From Paraburkholderia saeva (GTDB lineage Bacteria; Pseudomonadota; Gammaproteobacteria; Burkholderiales; Burkholderiaceae): a stretch of 64,000 nucleotides of DNA. Shown here one piece after another: positions 63,705 to 64,000 of the stretch. The first letter of the stretch is position 1; each line of letters begins with the position of its first letter. A model generated the notes under the pieces. It saw nothing but the letters and a program-made list of their open reading frames with translations, was not told the origin of the DNA and did not search any database. The position numbers were made by a program, and so were the translations under genes. The DNA is taken from NCBI RefSeq assembly GCF_907164555.1, contig NZ_CAJQZC010000001.1:372001-436000 (forward strand), in the 5' to 3' direction.

Positions 63705-64000
63705 TGCGATTTGACGAGCAATCCAACGCGTTTGACGCCGCGAGCTTTCAGGTCGGACATCACGTTCATCACGACTTCATACTTGACGGTCTTGTCGGCG
63801 GCGATCACCACCGGCTGATCGGGATGCGTCTGCGCACGGTCGGTGATGAAGCCGTTCAGGTCCGCCTTCGTCATGTCTTCCTGCTGCTGCGTGCCCGCGT
63901 CGTCCTTGTACTTGACGCTCATGTTGCCGTCGGCGCGAATGTTGACGACGACGGGCGGCGTCTGCTGTTGCGGCGCGGCGCCGCCGACGGTCGGCAGATT
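63701..64000 (-). CDS. tolR: Tol-Pal system protein TolR (C-terminal part)
   Basis: The last 100 residues of the ExbD/TolR-type stator subunit; the gene continues past the window's right edge. The periplasmic domain is seen: PPVVVNIRADGNMSVKYK, QPVVIAADKTVKYEVVMNVM and the C-terminal GVKRVGLLVKSQ. The membrane helix with the proton-relay Asp lies outside. The 4-bp overlap with tolA supports operon structure tolR-tolA-tolB-pal-cpoB. Confidence 0.95.
   Translation of the reverse strand, partial: NLPTVGGAAPQQQTPPVVVNIRADGNMSVKYKDDAGTQQQEDMTKADLNGFITDRAQTHPDQPVVIAADKTVKYEVVMNVMSDLKARGVKRVGLLVKSQ

Noticed and set aside
62244..63818. 524-codon plus-strand frame with Leu-rich tract
   Set aside because: It is the reverse reading of tolB and the Gln/Ala-rich tolA helix; the Leu runs are the complement of Gln codons.

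Overview
The window is GC-rich DNA that looks like a Burkholderiaceae chromosome (Paraburkholderia, Caballeronia or Burkholderia type). The evidence is the Burkholderia-style porins, the C-terminally phenylalanine-capped outer-membrane proteins, the tolR-tolA-tolB-pal-cpoB block beside a tRNA-Lys, and many gene families typical of this group. No species call is justified from sequence alone.

Region 1 (1-5200, plus strand) is a small catabolic unit: the end of an ALDH7-like aldehyde dehydrogenase, a Rid-family protein, a fumarylacetoacetate-hydrolase-family enzyme, an NCS1 nucleobase-type permease with an unusual cysteine-rich tail, and a porin. It suggests uptake and ring or amide breakdown of a small nitrogen-containing compound; the substrate is not visible. 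Region 2 (5400-12000) holds a large autotransporter on the minus strand with simple-sequence repeats, and a DUF4239-like membrane gene cut by a complete IS element whose ends and 4-bp target duplication can be read exactly.

Region 3 (12000-46350) is a very large acyl-CoA catabolic supercluster. Its parts are an AraC regulator, an SDR, a thiolase, an acyl-CoA dehydrogenase (ACAD), etfBA, a porin and an acyl-CoA ligase. These are followed by two successive modules of a MalT-type LuxR regulator plus a long-chain-type ACAD. Next comes a cassette of alpha-methylacyl-CoA racemase, SCP2-type thiolase, two MaoC-fold hydratase subunits and an SDR. Then come a Crp/Fnr regulator, two heteromeric ACAD pairs, a class III CoA-transferase, a nitronate-monooxygenase-family flavoprotein, an MFS transporter, an enoyl-CoA hydratase and a nitroreductase. 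Together these encode uptake, CoA activation, epimerisation, several rounds of beta-oxidation and electron delivery to ETF. The racemase and SCP2 thiolase point to an alpha-methyl-branched (isoprenoid, terpenoid or sterol-side-chain-like) acid; this is inference.

Region 4 (about 46400-59770) is an accessory island of mostly unrecognised genes and decaying paralogues. It carries a LysE-type exporter at its left side, and an AlpA-like excisionase/regulator and a tyrosine integrase at its right side, abutting the 3' end of a tRNA-Lys gene. I did not find the second attachment repeat. Region 5 (59770-64000) is core chromosome: tRNA-Lys(UUU), cpoB, pal, tolB, tolA and the end of tolR, all on the minus strand, encoding the Tol-Pal envelope system.
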